NCBI RefSeq assembly: GCF_004762045.1
Contig: NZ_SJOM01000007.1
Span: forward strand, 310,001-374,000
Direction of reading: 5' to 3'
DNA: 64,000 nt
Source: Mycobacterium sp. DL99
Lineage (GTDB): Bacteria > Actinomycetota > Actinomycetes > Mycobacteriales > Mycobacteriaceae
Shown: positions 8,933 to 19,100 of the stretch, piece after piece
How positions within the stretch are numbered: position 1 is the stretch's first letter
Layout of the letters: each line of letters opens with the position of its first letter
Made by a program: the position numbers and the translations under genes
The notes under the pieces: model-generated
Seen by the model: only the letters and a program-made list of their open reading frames with translations
The model's database searches: none
What the model was told of the DNA's origin: nothing

Positions 8933-9106
8933 CTAGGACCGGTCGCCGTACTCGACCCGGTTGAGCACCGATGACGCCGGGTCGCCCGCTTGCAGCGGAG
9001 GCTTCGTGTCCTGCTGCACCATTAGCGTCACACCGAAGACGGCAGCCGCCCCCAACAGCAGGCCGACGACAATGCTGGCCGCGGAGGGTACGACAAACCG
9101 GTTCAC
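8933..9106 (-). CDS. DUF2613 small membrane/secreted protein (Rv0236A orthologue)
   Basis: A 57-residue protein read from GTG (9104-9106) to TAG (8933-8935). After a short basic N-terminus (MNRFVV) there is one hydrophobic segment (residues about 5-30, SIVVGLLLGAAAVFGVTLMV) and a polar tail ending VEYGDRS. This matches the DUF2613 family, represented by Rv0236A next to aftD in M. tuberculosis. It sits one base upstream of aftD, so the two form one transcription unit and are probably translationally coupled. It may assist AftD at the membrane; that is inference from position only. The promoter must lie in the gap towards lpqI. Confidence 0.88.
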   Translation of the reverse strand: MNRFVVPSAASIVVGLLLGAAAVFGVTLMVQQDTKPPLQAGDPASSVLNRVEYGDRS

Positions 9107-9209
9107 CCGGCCAACCTAGCACGGCGATACCCCTAATCCGTGCGAGGTGGACCTGCGTCGACACGCAGAGAATCGATTACCGCTTGCCCAGCGGCTAAGG
9201 TCGGGGCCC

Positions 9210-10349
9210 ATGGCTTCACCGCGTCTCGTCGCAGCTTTCGCAGCGTTGTCCGGGCTGTTGCTGGCCTGCTCTCCGAGCACCCCGGCGCCAGAGTCTCAAT
9301 CCTCGGACACGAAGCCGATGTCCACCCACGCGCCGATGCCGGCAGCCCCGGTGTGTGATCTGGCCGCCCTGTCACCCCGCGACAAACTGGCCCAACTGTT
9401 GACCGTCGGCATCAAAGATGCGGCCGACGCCCGTTCCGTGGTGTCCGAGCAGCACGTCGGCGGAATCATGATCGGCAGCTGGACCGACCTGTCGATGCTC
9501 ACCGACGGCTCCCTGCCCGATATCTCGGCCGCGGGCCCGGTGCCGCTCGCGGTCACCGTCGATGAGGAAGGCGGCCGGGTATCACGGCTGGCCTCGTTGA
9601 TCGGCGAGCAGCCGTCGGCGCGGGTACTGGCCCAGACCAAATCCGTCGACGAGGTGTACGGCATCGCGCTGGACCGCGGGAAGAAGATGCGCGACCTCGG
9701 GATCACCGTCGACTTCGCGCCCGTGGTCGACGTCACCTCGGATGCCGACGACACCGTCATCGGTGACCGGTCCTTCGGTGATGACCCGGCCAAGGTCACC
9801 GAGTACGCCGGCGCCTTTGCGCGTGGGCTGCGGGACGCCGGCGTGCTGCCGGTGCTCAAGCACTTCCCCGGCCACGGTCACGGCTCGGGCGACTCGCACA
9901 CCGCCGGTGCCGTCACCACGCCGCCCCTGGCCGAGCTGCAGAACAACGACCTCGTGCCCTACCGGACCCTGACCACTCAGGCCCCGGTCGCCGTGATGGT
10001 CGGACACCTGGAGGTGCCCGGTCTGACCGGATCGGATCCGGCAAGTCTCAGCCCCGCGGCCTATGACCTGCTGCGCTCGGGCAACTACGGCGGACCCGGC
10101 TTCAACGGCGTCATCTACACCGACGACCTGTCCAGCATGGCGGCGATCAACCAGCGCTACGGCGTGGCCGCGGCGGTACTCAAGGCATTGCAGGCCGGGG
10201 CGGACAACGCGCTGTGGATCACCACCGACGAGGTGCCCGCGGTGCTGGACGGGCTGGAGAAGGCATTGGCCGACGGCCAGCTGAACCAGGCCGCGGTGGA
10301 CGCTGCCGTGCAGCGCAATGTCGATGCCAAGGGCGGGGTGCACTGCTGA
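9210..10349 (+). CDS. lpqI: Lipoprotein GH3 beta-N-acetylglucosaminidase LpqI
   Basis: A 379-residue lipoprotein orthologous to Rv0237. The signal peptide ends in the lipobox LLAC, with lipidated Cys20 when translation starts at the ATG at 9210. An upstream in-frame ATG (9147) would put 21 residues ahead of the signal and is rejected. The GH3 catalytic core contains the NagZ-type motif KHFPGHGHGSGDSH (from Lys217) and the nucleophile motif YTDDLSSM (Asp305/306). The enzyme removes GlcNAc from cell-wall muropeptides, a recycling role established for M. tuberculosis and M. bovis BCG LpqI. It is divergent from DUF2613-aftD and converges with an amidohydrolase 9 bp downstream. Confidence 0.95.
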   Translation: MASPRLVAAFAALSGLLLACSPSTPAPESQSSDTKPMSTHAPMPAAPVCDLAALSPRDKLAQLLTVGIKDAADARSVVSEQHVGGIMIGSWTDLSMLTDGSLPDISAAGPVPLAVTVDEEGGRVSRLASLIGEQPSARVLAQTKSVDEVYGIALDRGKKMRDLGITVDFAPVVDVTSDADDTVIGDRSFGDDPAKVTEYAGAFARGLRDAGVLPVLKHFPGHGHGSGDSHTAGAVTTPPLAELQNNDLVPYRTLTTQAPVAVMVGHLEVPGLTGSDPASLSPAAYDLLRSGNYGGPGFNGVIYTDDLSSMAAINQRYGVAAAVLKALQAGADNALWITTDEVPAVLDGLEKALADGQLNQAAVDAAVQRNVDAKGGVHC

Positions 10350-10358
10350 GCGCACTGC

Positions 10359-11540
10359 TCACAGCGAGTACACGCGCTGGGCATTGCACACCCCGATGAG
10401 ATCGACGAAGCGGATCGCGTCGGACTCGCTGCAGTCGCCTGCGCGTACCCAGCCGCCCAGCACCAGTCCCATCGCGCGCCGCCACAGCACCGAACCCAGC
10501 AGATGTAGTTCGGGTGGGCCGAAGGCGTCCGACGAGTAGAGCTGTTTGGCAAACGGCGCGGTCTCCAATGCCTCGGCGACCAGGCCGGTCGACCGTGCCC
10601 CGACATGGTTGATGCCAAGGCCCACATCGAAGTTCACGTTGTCGAAGGCCTGCGCCAGGTAGCCGGCCTGCCGGTGGAATGGATAGCAGTGCAACAGCAA
10701 CACCGGCACCGGGGGCATCGTGCGGAGCAGGGGCAGCAACAACATCGGGTCGGTGCGGTGCAGGTCCAGATCGCGGTCCCCGAATCCGACATGCACCTGC
10801 AACGGCAGTCCCAGCTCGGCGCTCTCGTACACGCCGAATGCGATCAGGGCCGGGCTGTCCGCCCGGATCGACGGCCGGTCGGCGAGTTCCCGGGCGTGCT
10901 CGACGACCACCGCATCGTCAGGGCGGGCCCAGTCGATGTCGAATGAGGTCCGATAGGCCGCGATGGTCTTGGCGCCCACGACGGGTGCGGCCGTTGGGGT
11001 TTGGGTGGCATCGCGCAGCGCGGAGCGGAATGCGTCGGGAAATTCGTCGGGTGCGGTGCCGGCTTCCAGAAGCTGTTCGGTGAGGCGCTCCAGACGCAGG
11101 ATCTCTGCGGACGGGCGACCACTGAGCTCAGTGAGCCGCTGCGGGGACGTGATCAGATCGCCTTGGAATCCGGTGTCGACGATCCAACGGTCGACCCGAG
11201 CCTGCGGCAGCAACAGGGAGGCCAACTCGGCCGGGGTGAACTGGCTGCGCCGGTCCCAGTACGCGTCGGCATCGGCGTGAGCGGGTAGGCCGAGCAGCGG
11301 GGCGCACCAGCGTCGGATGGACAGACCCAACGGCGAATCGAACTGGGTCATGAAGCCGGGGATCGGACTGGTGGATGCCTCGTTGATCGACGCCTCCAAT
11401 CCGGCCCGGTCGATCGGCCCGTCGAAGGCACCATGCACGTGGTGGTCGATCAGCGCGACTGTGCGCAGGTGCTCTGCCAGCGCCTCGGGAACCTCGGCAT
11501 CGACACCGTCGAAGATGTCGGCGAGTTCACCATCGGGCAT
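10359..11540 (-). CDS. Amidohydrolase-superfamily protein (FluG N-terminal-like)
   Basis: A 393-residue TIM-barrel metal hydrolase. The N-terminal metal-binding motif IDHHVHG (about residues 31-37) carries the His-x-His ligands. Further histidines occur at LLLHCYPFHRQAGYLA and GINHVGARS, and a late aspartate at YSSDAFGPPE. The sequence resembles the amidohydrolase half of FluG-like proteins, which can precede a glutamine-synthetase-like partner; none is present here. The ATG at 11540 is chosen because it follows GGAGGTGG at good spacing and begins the homology. The frame stays open another 233 codons upstream, but that stretch lies antisense to the divergent TetR gene. The substrate is unknown. 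Confidence 0.85.
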   Translation of the reverse strand: MPDGELADIFDGVDAEVPEALAEHLRTVALIDHHVHGAFDGPIDRAGLEASINEASTSPIPGFMTQFDSPLGLSIRRWCAPLLGLPAHADADAYWDRRSQFTPAELASLLLPQARVDRWIVDTGFQGDLITSPQRLTELSGRPSAEILRLERLTEQLLEAGTAPDEFPDAFRSALRDATQTPTAAPVVGAKTIAAYRTSFDIDWARPDDAVVVEHARELADRPSIRADSPALIAFGVYESAELGLPLQVHVGFGDRDLDLHRTDPMLLLPLLRTMPPVPVLLLHCYPFHRQAGYLAQAFDNVNFDVGLGINHVGARSTGLVAEALETAPFAKQLYSSDAFGPPELHLLGSVLWRRAMGLVLGGWVRAGDCSESDAIRFVDLIGVCNAQRVYSL

Positions 11541-11627
11541 CGGGCGCCACCTCCGGTGCCCAATACACCACATCAAACCTGCCAGCGTGCGGGTACAAGC
11601 GGTTCTGGCGACGCTTATCCTGGTCGG

Positions 11628-12293
11628 ATGGCAGGTGGAACGAAGCGGCTGCCGCGGGCCGTGCGTGAACAGCAGATGCTCGACGCTGCGGTGCAGATTT
11701 TCTCGGTCAACGGCTATCACGAAACCTCGATGGACGCGATCGCCGCGGAGGCCGAGATCTCGAAGCCGATGCTGTATCTCTATTACGGCTCCAAGGAGGA
11801 GTTGTTCGGCGCCTGCCTGGACCGCGAGCTGACCCGTTTCGTCGATGTGGTGCGCGGGGAGATCAACTTCACCCAGAGCCCCAAGGACCTGCTGCGCAGT
11901 GCCGTGCTGGCGTTCCTGACCTACATCGACGCCAACCGGGCCTCGTGGATGGTGCTCTACACCCAGGCCACCAGCTCGCAGGCGTTTGCGCACACCGTCC
12001 GTGAGGGCCGCGACCGGATCATCGACCTGGTGGCCCGCCTGCTCAGCACCGGTACGCGAAATCCTCAGCCCGACAGTGACTTCGAGATGATGGCGGTGGC
12101 GCTGGTGGGTGCCGGCGAGGCGATCGCCAGCCGGGTCAGCACCGGGGACGCCGATGTCAACGAGGCCGCCGAGCTGATGATCAACCTGTTCTGGCGCGGT
12201 CTGAAGGGCACGCCCTCTGAGGTTGCGCCGAGCCTGCACTCAGATCACGTTTCGGCCCAGAGTGGCGATCTGGGCGCAGAGTCGGCGCACTAG
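11628..12293 (+). CDS. TetR-family regulator (Rv0238 orthologue)
   Basis: A 221-residue TetR/AcrR-type regulator. The DNA-binding domain covers about residues 8-60 (LPRAVREQQMLDAAVQIFSVNGYHETSMDAIAAEAEISKPMLYLYYGSKEELF). The C-terminal helical domain includes ANRASWMVLYTQATSSQAFAHTVREGRDRI. The ATG at 11628 starts the homology; an in-frame ATG 195 bases upstream would overlap the divergent amidohydrolase gene. In M. tuberculosis the orthologue follows lpqI directly, and here the amidohydrolase has been inserted between them. Target genes are unknown, but the divergent amidohydrolase (87-bp gap) is a natural candidate. Confidence 0.88.
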   Translation: MAGGTKRLPRAVREQQMLDAAVQIFSVNGYHETSMDAIAAEAEISKPMLYLYYGSKEELFGACLDRELTRFVDVVRGEINFTQSPKDLLRSAVLAFLTYIDANRASWMVLYTQATSSQAFAHTVREGRDRIIDLVARLLSTGTRNPQPDSDFEMMAVALVGAGEAIASRVSTGDADVNEAAELMINLFWRGLKGTPSEVAPSLHSDHVSAQSGDLGAESAH

Positions 12294-12346
12294 CGGACTG
12301 AAAACTGCTGTCCGGAGACCCGTAAGAGTGGCATTACGCTGCCACT

Positions 12347-12652
12347 ATGGGTTCTGAGCTGAAGGTCGCTCCGGCAGCGTTGCGGTCGGCCGCCGCGGCC
12401 GAGACCGCCGCGGGCGAGGCCGTCACCGCACTGGCGGTGGCGCAACCGTTGAGCGCCGCGGCAGCGGCCATGCCGGGCCTGCAGAGCGGTGCTGCCTGTG
12501 GCGAGGTTTCCTCGGTCGTGGAGGCTGCGGTCAAGGCTGCCGGCAGCGAGATCAGCGCGCATGCAGGCAAACTGACCGACGCCGCCAATGCCTACCAGGG
12601 CATCGACGACGAGTACGCGAGCCGGCTGAACTCCGCCCAGCCGCCGGATTGA
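12347..12652 (+). CDS. EspC-like ESX (type VII) secretion-associated protein
   Basis: A 101-residue alanine-rich helical protein with no signal peptide. It looks like the EspC/DUF2580 family of type VII substrates: an amphipathic helix-turn-helix body, the conserved opening LKVAPAALRSAAA, and a C-terminal segment AYQGIDDEYASRLN that fits the tyrosine-x-x-x-acidic secretion signal. No ESX machinery genes and no second EspC-type partner are in the window, so if exported it would depend on a system elsewhere. Assignment rests on composition, length and the motif, so it is moderately secure. Confidence 0.75.
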   Translation: MGSELKVAPAALRSAAAAETAAGEAVTALAVAQPLSAAAAAMPGLQSGAACGEVSSVVEAAVKAAGSEISAHAGKLTDAANAYQGIDDEYASRLNSAQPPD

Positions 12653-12666
12653 CCCGCGGATGAGGT

Positions 12667-13794
12667 TCAGACCGCCACACCCTCGACGAGGCTGAACGGG
12701 GACGCCGTCTCGACCACGCGGGTGAGCCGGAAACCGGCCTGCTGGTAGAGCTTTCGGTAGTCGTCCGCGCTGCGTTCCCGCGCCCCGGTGACGATCAGCA
12801 TTTCCATATCGGTCCACTTGCCCATGAAGGCCCGGTCGTGGTCGGGGATCACCCCTTCGATCAGCAGCAGGGTGGTGCCCGGCGCAGTGGCCGCCCGCAC
12901 ATTGCGCAGGATGGTCAGCGCCTCGTCGTCCGGCCAGTCGTGAATGATGTTTTTCAGCAGATAGGCGTCGGCGCCGGCGGGCACACTGTCGAAGAACGAC
13001 CCGGGAACCACCTGGACCCGATCGGCCACCCGGTAGCTGCCCAACAGTTCCGGAGCCCCGGCGACCACGTCCGGCAGGTCGTAGAGCACTCCCCGGGCGG
13101 TCGGCGTCGCCCCGAGCACGGCCGCCAACAGTCGGCCGTGCCCGCCGCCGATATCGGCGATGGTGCCGAACCGGGTGAAGTCGTAGGCCGCCACCACCGG
13201 GGCGATGGCCAGCTCGGAGACGTTGGTCATGGCGTCGTTGAAGATCACCGCGAGTTCGGGGTGGGAGCCGAGGTAGTCAAACGTTTCCTGGCCGCGGAGC
13301 TTGGGGATGACGGCCTCACCGGTGCGCACCGCATCGGTGAGGTGGCTCCAGTGTTCGCGGTGCTCTGGCGCGCCGACGAACTGGGCCATCGCACCGATGG
13401 CTACCGGGGCGTCGGTGCGCAGGGTGTCGGCAAGCGGGTTCAGCGCATAGCGCCCGTCTCGGGTGCGCTGGAAGATCCCCTCGCTGACCAGGGCCCGCAT
13501 CAGCCGGTCCAGGGTGTCGCTGTTGGCGTCGACCCGGCCCGCCAGCTCCTCAGGGTGCAGCGGGCCACCGGCGAGGGCGTCGGCCACCCCGAGTTGTGCG
13601 GCGGCAGCGATGCCCTGGGCGACCCAGGCGCCCAGGATCATCTCCAGCATCGCCGCGGGCGGCGGGACGGCGCGCTGATGCAGGCGACGCAGGTGATGGC
13701 GGACGCGTTCGACTGCGCGAACAACGCGGGTAGGCGGCACCTTGGCGGGAGTCACCGGATGACTGTAGGGCGTGTCGGTTGAGGTGTTGGTCAC
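12667..13794 (-). CDS. SAM-dependent O-methyltransferase (plant COMT/hydroxyneurosporene type)
   Basis: A 375-residue protein with the two-domain layout of this family. A winged-helix dimerisation domain (about residues 45-135, AAQLGVADALAGGPLHPEELAG) precedes a Rossmann SAM domain with the glycine motif IADIGGGHGRLLAAVLG and downstream LYDLPDVV. The catalytic-histidine motif IIHDWPDDEALTILRNVR is present. It should methylate a hydroxyl on a polyketide-like or phenolic small molecule. The start is GTG at 13794, with GGGGGAAAG upstream. It converges with the EspC-like gene and is divergent from the condensin operon. The natural acceptor is unknown. Confidence 0.88.
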   Translation of the reverse strand: MTNTSTDTPYSHPVTPAKVPPTRVVRAVERVRHHLRRLHQRAVPPPAAMLEMILGAWVAQGIAAAAQLGVADALAGGPLHPEELAGRVDANSDTLDRLMRALVSEGIFQRTRDGRYALNPLADTLRTDAPVAIGAMAQFVGAPEHREHWSHLTDAVRTGEAVIPKLRGQETFDYLGSHPELAVIFNDAMTNVSELAIAPVVAAYDFTRFGTIADIGGGHGRLLAAVLGATPTARGVLYDLPDVVAGAPELLGSYRVADRVQVVPGSFFDSVPAGADAYLLKNIIHDWPDDEALTILRNVRAATAPGTTLLLIEGVIPDHDRAFMGKWTDMEMLIVTGARERSADDYRKLYQQAGFRLTRVVETASPFSLVEGVAV

Positions 13795-13896
13795 TATGTC
13801 GGCTTTCCCCCGGTAGCAAACCGAACTGGCAGCGGGCCCTGTCGCGTCTGCCGCCTAAAGTGGTGCGAATGTTCACCGCGACGGAAACGCCCGGCC

Positions 13897-15363
13897 ATGC
13901 CTGAGGCGGGCATGAGTGGCCCGTCGCTGGACCAGCTTTACCAGCTCAATCGCGAGGTCGCCGATTCGCGTTCGGCGCGCCTGCTGGTCACGAACAACCT
14001 GGCCACTTACCTCACGCTGATGGAACGCCACCTGGACCGTGGCGCCAAGCTCACCGAGATCGAACTGGTGGTCCGCCTGGAACGTGACCTGGCCGACCTC
14101 GGCTCCGAGACCGACCAGTCGGGCCTGGCCCTGATCAAGTACTGGGCCAGCCAGGGTTGGCTGCACCGGATCACCGAGCAGTCCGGCGACACCGAACGCA
14201 ATGTCTGTTACCTCACCTACGAGGCGCGCGCCGTGCTGGATTTCGGCCGCCGCATGCGCCGTGAGGACACCATCGCCACCGGCGGCTCGATCACGGGCAT
14301 CGCTGCGGGGCTGCGACGGGTGGCCGGACAGGTCAGCAACGATCCCGAGCGCATCCGCGCCGACATCGAAGCCGAAATCGCCAGGCTGCGTGACGAATTG
14401 GATGCCCTGGACCAGGGGCAGCGCCCCGAACCCGACCTGGTCGACGTCGAGGACGAGGCCCGTGCCATCGCGTTGCAAATGGAGCAGATCGTCTCCGATA
14501 TCGGCCAGTACGGCAGCATGCTCAACCGCATCACCACCCGGTTGCTCGACGCCTCTGCCGACACCGATCTCGGGTACCGGGAGCGTCAGCGTCAGTTGTT
14601 CGACGATTACGAGTCACTGTTCGCCTCCCGGGAGAGTGCCTCCTACACCGCCTTCACCCGGATGATCCAGGATCCCGAGCAGCGGGCCGCGCTGGTGGCC
14701 GACATCGAGGCGGTGACCCGTGAGCTGCCGCACCTGGATCCGGGCCTGCGTGAGGTGATGACGGGGTTCTTCGGCCTGGTGTCGGCGCAGACGGCCGAGG
14801 TGGGCCGGACCCGGCAGCGTTGTGCGCGCCGGATCAAGCGCTTCGTCGCCTCCGGCACGCTGGAACACAGTCGCGGCGTCACCCGTCAGCTCAACGATGC
14901 ACTGGCCGGCGCGCATGAACTGCTCAGCGTCTCGCTCGCCGACAGCCGGATCGGCATCGAGGTGCCGTTGGTCCGAACGGACTTCAATTCGATTGGCGCC
15001 GTAGCGTTCAAGATCCGTGACGCCATCCCGCCGTCGCAGGCCGAGTCCTCGGAGGGGGAGGTGAACCTGTCGGCGTTCTCGGCGCTGGCCTCCCAGGTGG
15101 ACGCCGCGGAGCTGGCCGATCTGATCAACGGCGCGGTGGCAGCCGGGCCGTTGTCGCTGCCCGATGCGATCGGAATGCTGGACTCGGCCTATCTCGGGCA
15201 CGTGATCGTGCTGTGGTCCTGGGCGCTCAAACAACAGACTGCCGACGGTGCCGAATCCGTTCGGGTGCGCTTCCGGTCCCTTGAGGGCGCCGACCGCGAA
15301 ATCGAAATTCCCCGACTGGTTTTCACCGAGCCGATCCCTACTGCCACCGAGAGCATGCTATGA
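13897..15363 (+). CDS. jetA: JetA/MksF kleisin-like subunit (DUF3375)
   Basis: A 488-residue protein of the DUF3375 family, the MukF/MksF-like kleisin of Wadjet (JetABCD) and MksBEF condensins. It has an N-terminal winged-helix-like region (about 1-110), a long helical middle with charged coiled-coil character ([22 protein letters not shown], about 150-190) and a C-terminal domain. In the complex it bridges the two ATPase heads of JetC and recruits JetB. It is the first gene of a three-gene operon and overlaps jetB by ATGA. The start at 13897 is the first ATG; an in-frame ATG at 13912 after GAGGCG is equally possible. No jetD was found nearby. Confidence 0.9.
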   Translation: MPEAGMSGPSLDQLYQLNREVADSRSARLLVTNNLATYLTLMERHLDRGAKLTEIELVVRLERDLADLGSETDQSGLALIKYWASQGWLHRITEQSGDTERNVCYLTYEARAVLDFGRRMRREDTIATGGSITGIAAGLRRVAGQVSNDPERIRADIEAEIARLRDELDALDQGQRPEPDLVDVEDEARAIALQMEQIVSDIGQYGSMLNRITTRLLDASADTDLGYRERQRQLFDDYESLFASRESASYTAFTRMIQDPEQRAALVADIEAVTRELPHLDPGLREVMTGFFGLVSAQTAEVGRTRQRCARRIKRFVASGTLEHSRGVTRQLNDALAGAHELLSVSLADSRIGIEVPLVRTDFNSIGAVAFKIRDAIPPSQAESSEGEVNLSAFSALASQVDAAELADLINGAVAAGPLSLPDAIGMLDSAYLGHVIVLWSWALKQQTADGAESVRVRFRSLEGADREIEIPRLVFTEPIPTATESML

Positions 15364-16115
15364 CCGACACCCCGGACACGTCGCCGGTAACTGACACGTC
15401 GATCGATTTCGATGCGCTACCGAGCATCGACGCCGTCGAGCGGACCACCGACCAGCGCCGCGCGCCCCGCTTCGACGGAGACGTCAGCGAACTGCCCGAC
15501 CGGGCCTGCTGGGCACTGCAGCACCTGCTCTCGCGTCGTTATGTCAGCAAGGACAACCACTCCGAGCTGTGGTCGTGGGTGACAAGGTACCGCGCCGAGC
15601 TCACCGTGCGGCTGTCGGAACTCGATATGCGGCTGTGCATCTCGGACGATCACGACATCGCCTACGTCGAGCAGGCCGACTACGAATCGCAGTGGCGGCG
15701 CCGGTTGCTGCGACGCGAGACCCTCAACACCTACGACTCGATCCTGGCCCTGCATCTGGCCAAGCTCATGCGCGCGGCGGCGCGCGACGAGAACGTTCTC
15801 ATCAGCCGCGACGAGATCCATGAGTTGTTCGCCGGGGTCAACAACGACACCGACCGCGACACCGCCTCGTTCGACAAGCGGATCGACAACGCGATCGAGC
15901 GGCTGACCGATATCGAGATGCTCGGCCGCAACCGGGAGGACGAGGACAGTTTCACCATCAGCCCGGTGGTCAACGCGATCATGACCGCGTCGATGATCAC
16001 CGAACTGCAGCAGCAGTTCGAGCAGCTCAAGCGGGCTGCGAACGGCACGATCGATGATGCCGGCGGTGCTGATGCACTTGTACGAGTCGAGGACGAGGTG
16101 GACGCCCATGGCTGA
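15360..16115 (+). CDS. jetB: JetB/MksE subunit (DUF4194)
   Basis: A 251-residue protein of the DUF4194 family, the KITE/MksE-type accessory subunit that binds the kleisin JetA. The readable core is [73 protein letters not shown], followed by the winged-helix-like half ending in [27 protein letters not shown]. Its start overlaps the jetA stop (ATGA) and its last 8 bases overlap the jetC start, so the three subunits are translationally coupled at fixed ratio. That arrangement is typical of Wadjet operons. Confidence 0.9.
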   Translation: MTDTPDTSPVTDTSIDFDALPSIDAVERTTDQRRAPRFDGDVSELPDRACWALQHLLSRRYVSKDNHSELWSWVTRYRAELTVRLSELDMRLCISDDHDIAYVEQADYESQWRRRLLRRETLNTYDSILALHLAKLMRAAARDENVLISRDEIHELFAGVNNDTDRDTASFDKRIDNAIERLTDIEMLGRNREDEDSFTISPVVNAIMTASMITELQQQFEQLKRAANGTIDDAGGADALVRVEDEVDAHG

Positions 16116-19100
16116 ACCGACCAATCAGTTCTCCCTCTCGCGCCTACAGGTGATCAACTGGGGCGTGTTCGACGGGTACCATTCGATCCCGTTCAGTCAG
16201 CACGGCACGCTGATCACCGGATCCTCGGGCAGCGGCAAATCCTCATTGCTGGACGCGATTTCACTGGCTTTCCTGCCGTCGCACCGTCGTAACTTCAACG
16301 CCTCCGGCGATACCACCGCCGCGGGTTCGGGCACCGGCAAGCGCACCGTCGACAAGTACGTCCGTGGTGCCTGGGGTGAGCGACGCGAAGGCACCAGCCG
16401 CCAGATCATGTACCTGCGCGGGACCGGCCCGGCCTGGTCGGCCGTCGCCGTCACGTACAGCGACCGTACGGGGCGTTCGGTCACCGGGTTGGTACTCAAA
16501 TGGCTGGCCGCTGAGAAGACCTCGGATCCGGGCAGCCGCTACTACCTGATCAACGACGACCGCGACATCTTCGGCCTGTGCAACCGGTGGGCGGCCAACG
16601 GGTATGACGCCGCGGTGTTCCGCGACGACGGCTGGACCGGCGGTCGCAGTGAGAGCCAGTACCTGGCCCAGCTGTACTCCAGCATCGGGATCCGTGCCTC
16701 CGAAGCCGCCCAGCAGCTGCTCGGCAAGGCCAAGTCGCTGAAAAGCGTTGGTGGTCTTGAGCAGTTCGTGCGCGAGTTCATGCTCGACGAGCCGGTCAGC
16801 CTCAGCGGTGTGGAAGAGGCGCTGGAACAGATCAACCCGCTGGTCGAGGCCCGCGGCCTGCTGGATGTGGCCCGGCGCAAGCGCAACACCCTCGGCAACA
16901 TCGCTGCGGTACAGGCACGTTACGCCGACGAGGCCGCCAAGTTCGGCGTGATCGACACGATCGACAACGCGATGATCCGCGACTACGTCGACCACCTACG
17001 GCTGGCCCAGGCCGGCCCGGAGATCGACAACCTCGACGATCAGATCACCCAGCTCGGCGCCCAGCGTGACGAGTTCGGTTCGCAGCAGCGCCAGCTCAAG
17101 AACGAGCACAACTCGCTCATGGCGCAGATCAACACCGTCACGGTGGATTTGGTGCCGCTGCAGCAACGTCTGACCGAGGCCGAGCGGCTCAGCGAAGAGG
17201 TGTCGCGTCGGCGCACCGGCTATGAAGACAAGGTCACCTCACTCGGTCTGACCCCGCCGGACGACGGCGAGGAATTCTGGTCGCTGCGTGAGACGCTGAT
17301 GGACGAAGCCGACCGGCTGCACCGGGAGTTGTTCACCGGCAACCAGCCTTACGTCGAGGCGTCGGCGAAGGAAGTCCGGGCCCGTGAGGCCCGGGAGAGC
17401 GTCGAAACCGAGCTGGAGCGGGTGCAGCGGCTGGGTTCCCCGCTGCCGCGGACCGAGTATGAGATGCGGGCGCGCATCGCCCGGGCCCTGGACATCTCCG
17501 AGCGCGATCTGGTCTACGTGGCCGAACTGATGGAGCTCAAGCCCGACGAGTCGCGGTGGCGGCTGGCCGTCGAAAAAGTGTTGCGCGGAGCTGGATTACG
17601 CCTTCTGGTGCCCGATGCCTACATGGAACGCACACTGCGTTTCGTCAACGAGAACGACATGCGCGGCCGGATCCAGCTGCAGCACGTCCAGCATGGTGCG
17701 CAATTGCGCACCCCGCCTGCGGGCACGCTGGCCACCAAACTCCAACTCGCCGACCCGACGCACGACAGTGCCGTGGAGGCGCTCAACGTAATCGCCGCAG
17801 TCGGTGACTACGTGTGCGTCGACGGACCGGGGGAGTTCACCGAGCAGTCCCGCGCGGTCACCGATCAGGGCCTGCGCAAGGACAGCGGCCGGCTCTCGAT
17901 CAAGGACGACCGGTCGCGGCTGCGGCCATCGGACTACATCTTCCTCGGCGGGACGGCGGCCAAAGTCGAAGCGCTGCAGGATGATCTGGCTGCCGCGCAG
18001 GATGTGTACCAGGTGGCGCGCACCGCGCGTGAGCGGCTCGACGAGCACCGCGGGCAGTTGCAATCCCGCGAGCGGGCCTGCCGGGCATTGTGTGACCAGT
18101 TCATGCAGTGGAGCGACATCGACACGGATTCGGTCGACGCGATGCTCGAGCGGCTGCAGGACGAACACGAACTGCTGGTCTCCGACAACCCCGACGCCGA
18201 ACGGCTGCAGCAGCGCGCCGACGAATGCTGGGAGCGCGTCGAGAAGGTCATCCAGCAGATCGGCTCGCTCAACGAACGCGAGACCACGCTGGACCGCAGG
18301 CGCACCGCGCTGCTGGAGCTGAGCGAGCTCCTGACCGAACGGCTCGGGCCCAACGAGTTCCCGTCGCACGCCCGCGACACGATCGACGGCTACGCCGCCG
18401 ACATCGCCCTTACCCTTGAGTTGCTCGAATCTGAGCCGTACCGAAGCGAATTGACCCGCGTCATCAGCCGCGAGCGGGACCGGCTGCGGGCGGACCGCAA
18501 CCGATCACACGACGAGTTGGCCGGCATCATGGCCGCTTACGACAGCTCGTTCCCCGATGCGATCCCGAACGACAGCGACGTGTTCGACGAGCGGGTGCAT
18601 GACTACGTGGGCCTGTGTCGGCGGATCGACGAGCGTGAGCTGCCCGACGCGTACGAGCGCATGCAGCGGCTGATCACCGAACAGGCGCCGGGCGCGATCC
18701 TGAACCTGCACATGATCGCCGACAACGAGGCGCGGCGGATCACCGAGCAGATCGCCCGGGTGAACACCGGCCTGGGCGCGGTGGAGTTCAACCGGGGTAC
18801 CCGGCTGACCCTGCACGCCGGTACCCGGCATCTGGCGGCGGTCGATGAGCTGAACGAGAAGGCCCAGCGCATCTCCTCCCGGGTGTCGCTGGTGAGCTTC
18901 GGCGACGAGACTGCGATGTTCGATCAGTACACCGACATCCTGCAGCTGCGAAAGTTGTTGGCCGGCACCACCCCCGAGGACCGGCAGTGGACCCGTGACG
19001 CCCTGGATGTGCGCAACCGGTTCGTGCTGTACTGCGAGGAGCGTGACGCCGAGACCGGCGAGGTGATCCGGACCTACAGCAACTCCGGTGACAACTCCGG

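Noticed and set aside
11541..12239. An upstream extension of the amidohydrolase by 233 codons
   Set aside because: It lies antisense to the TetR gene, shows no homology, and a strong ribosome-binding site precedes the ATG at 11540.
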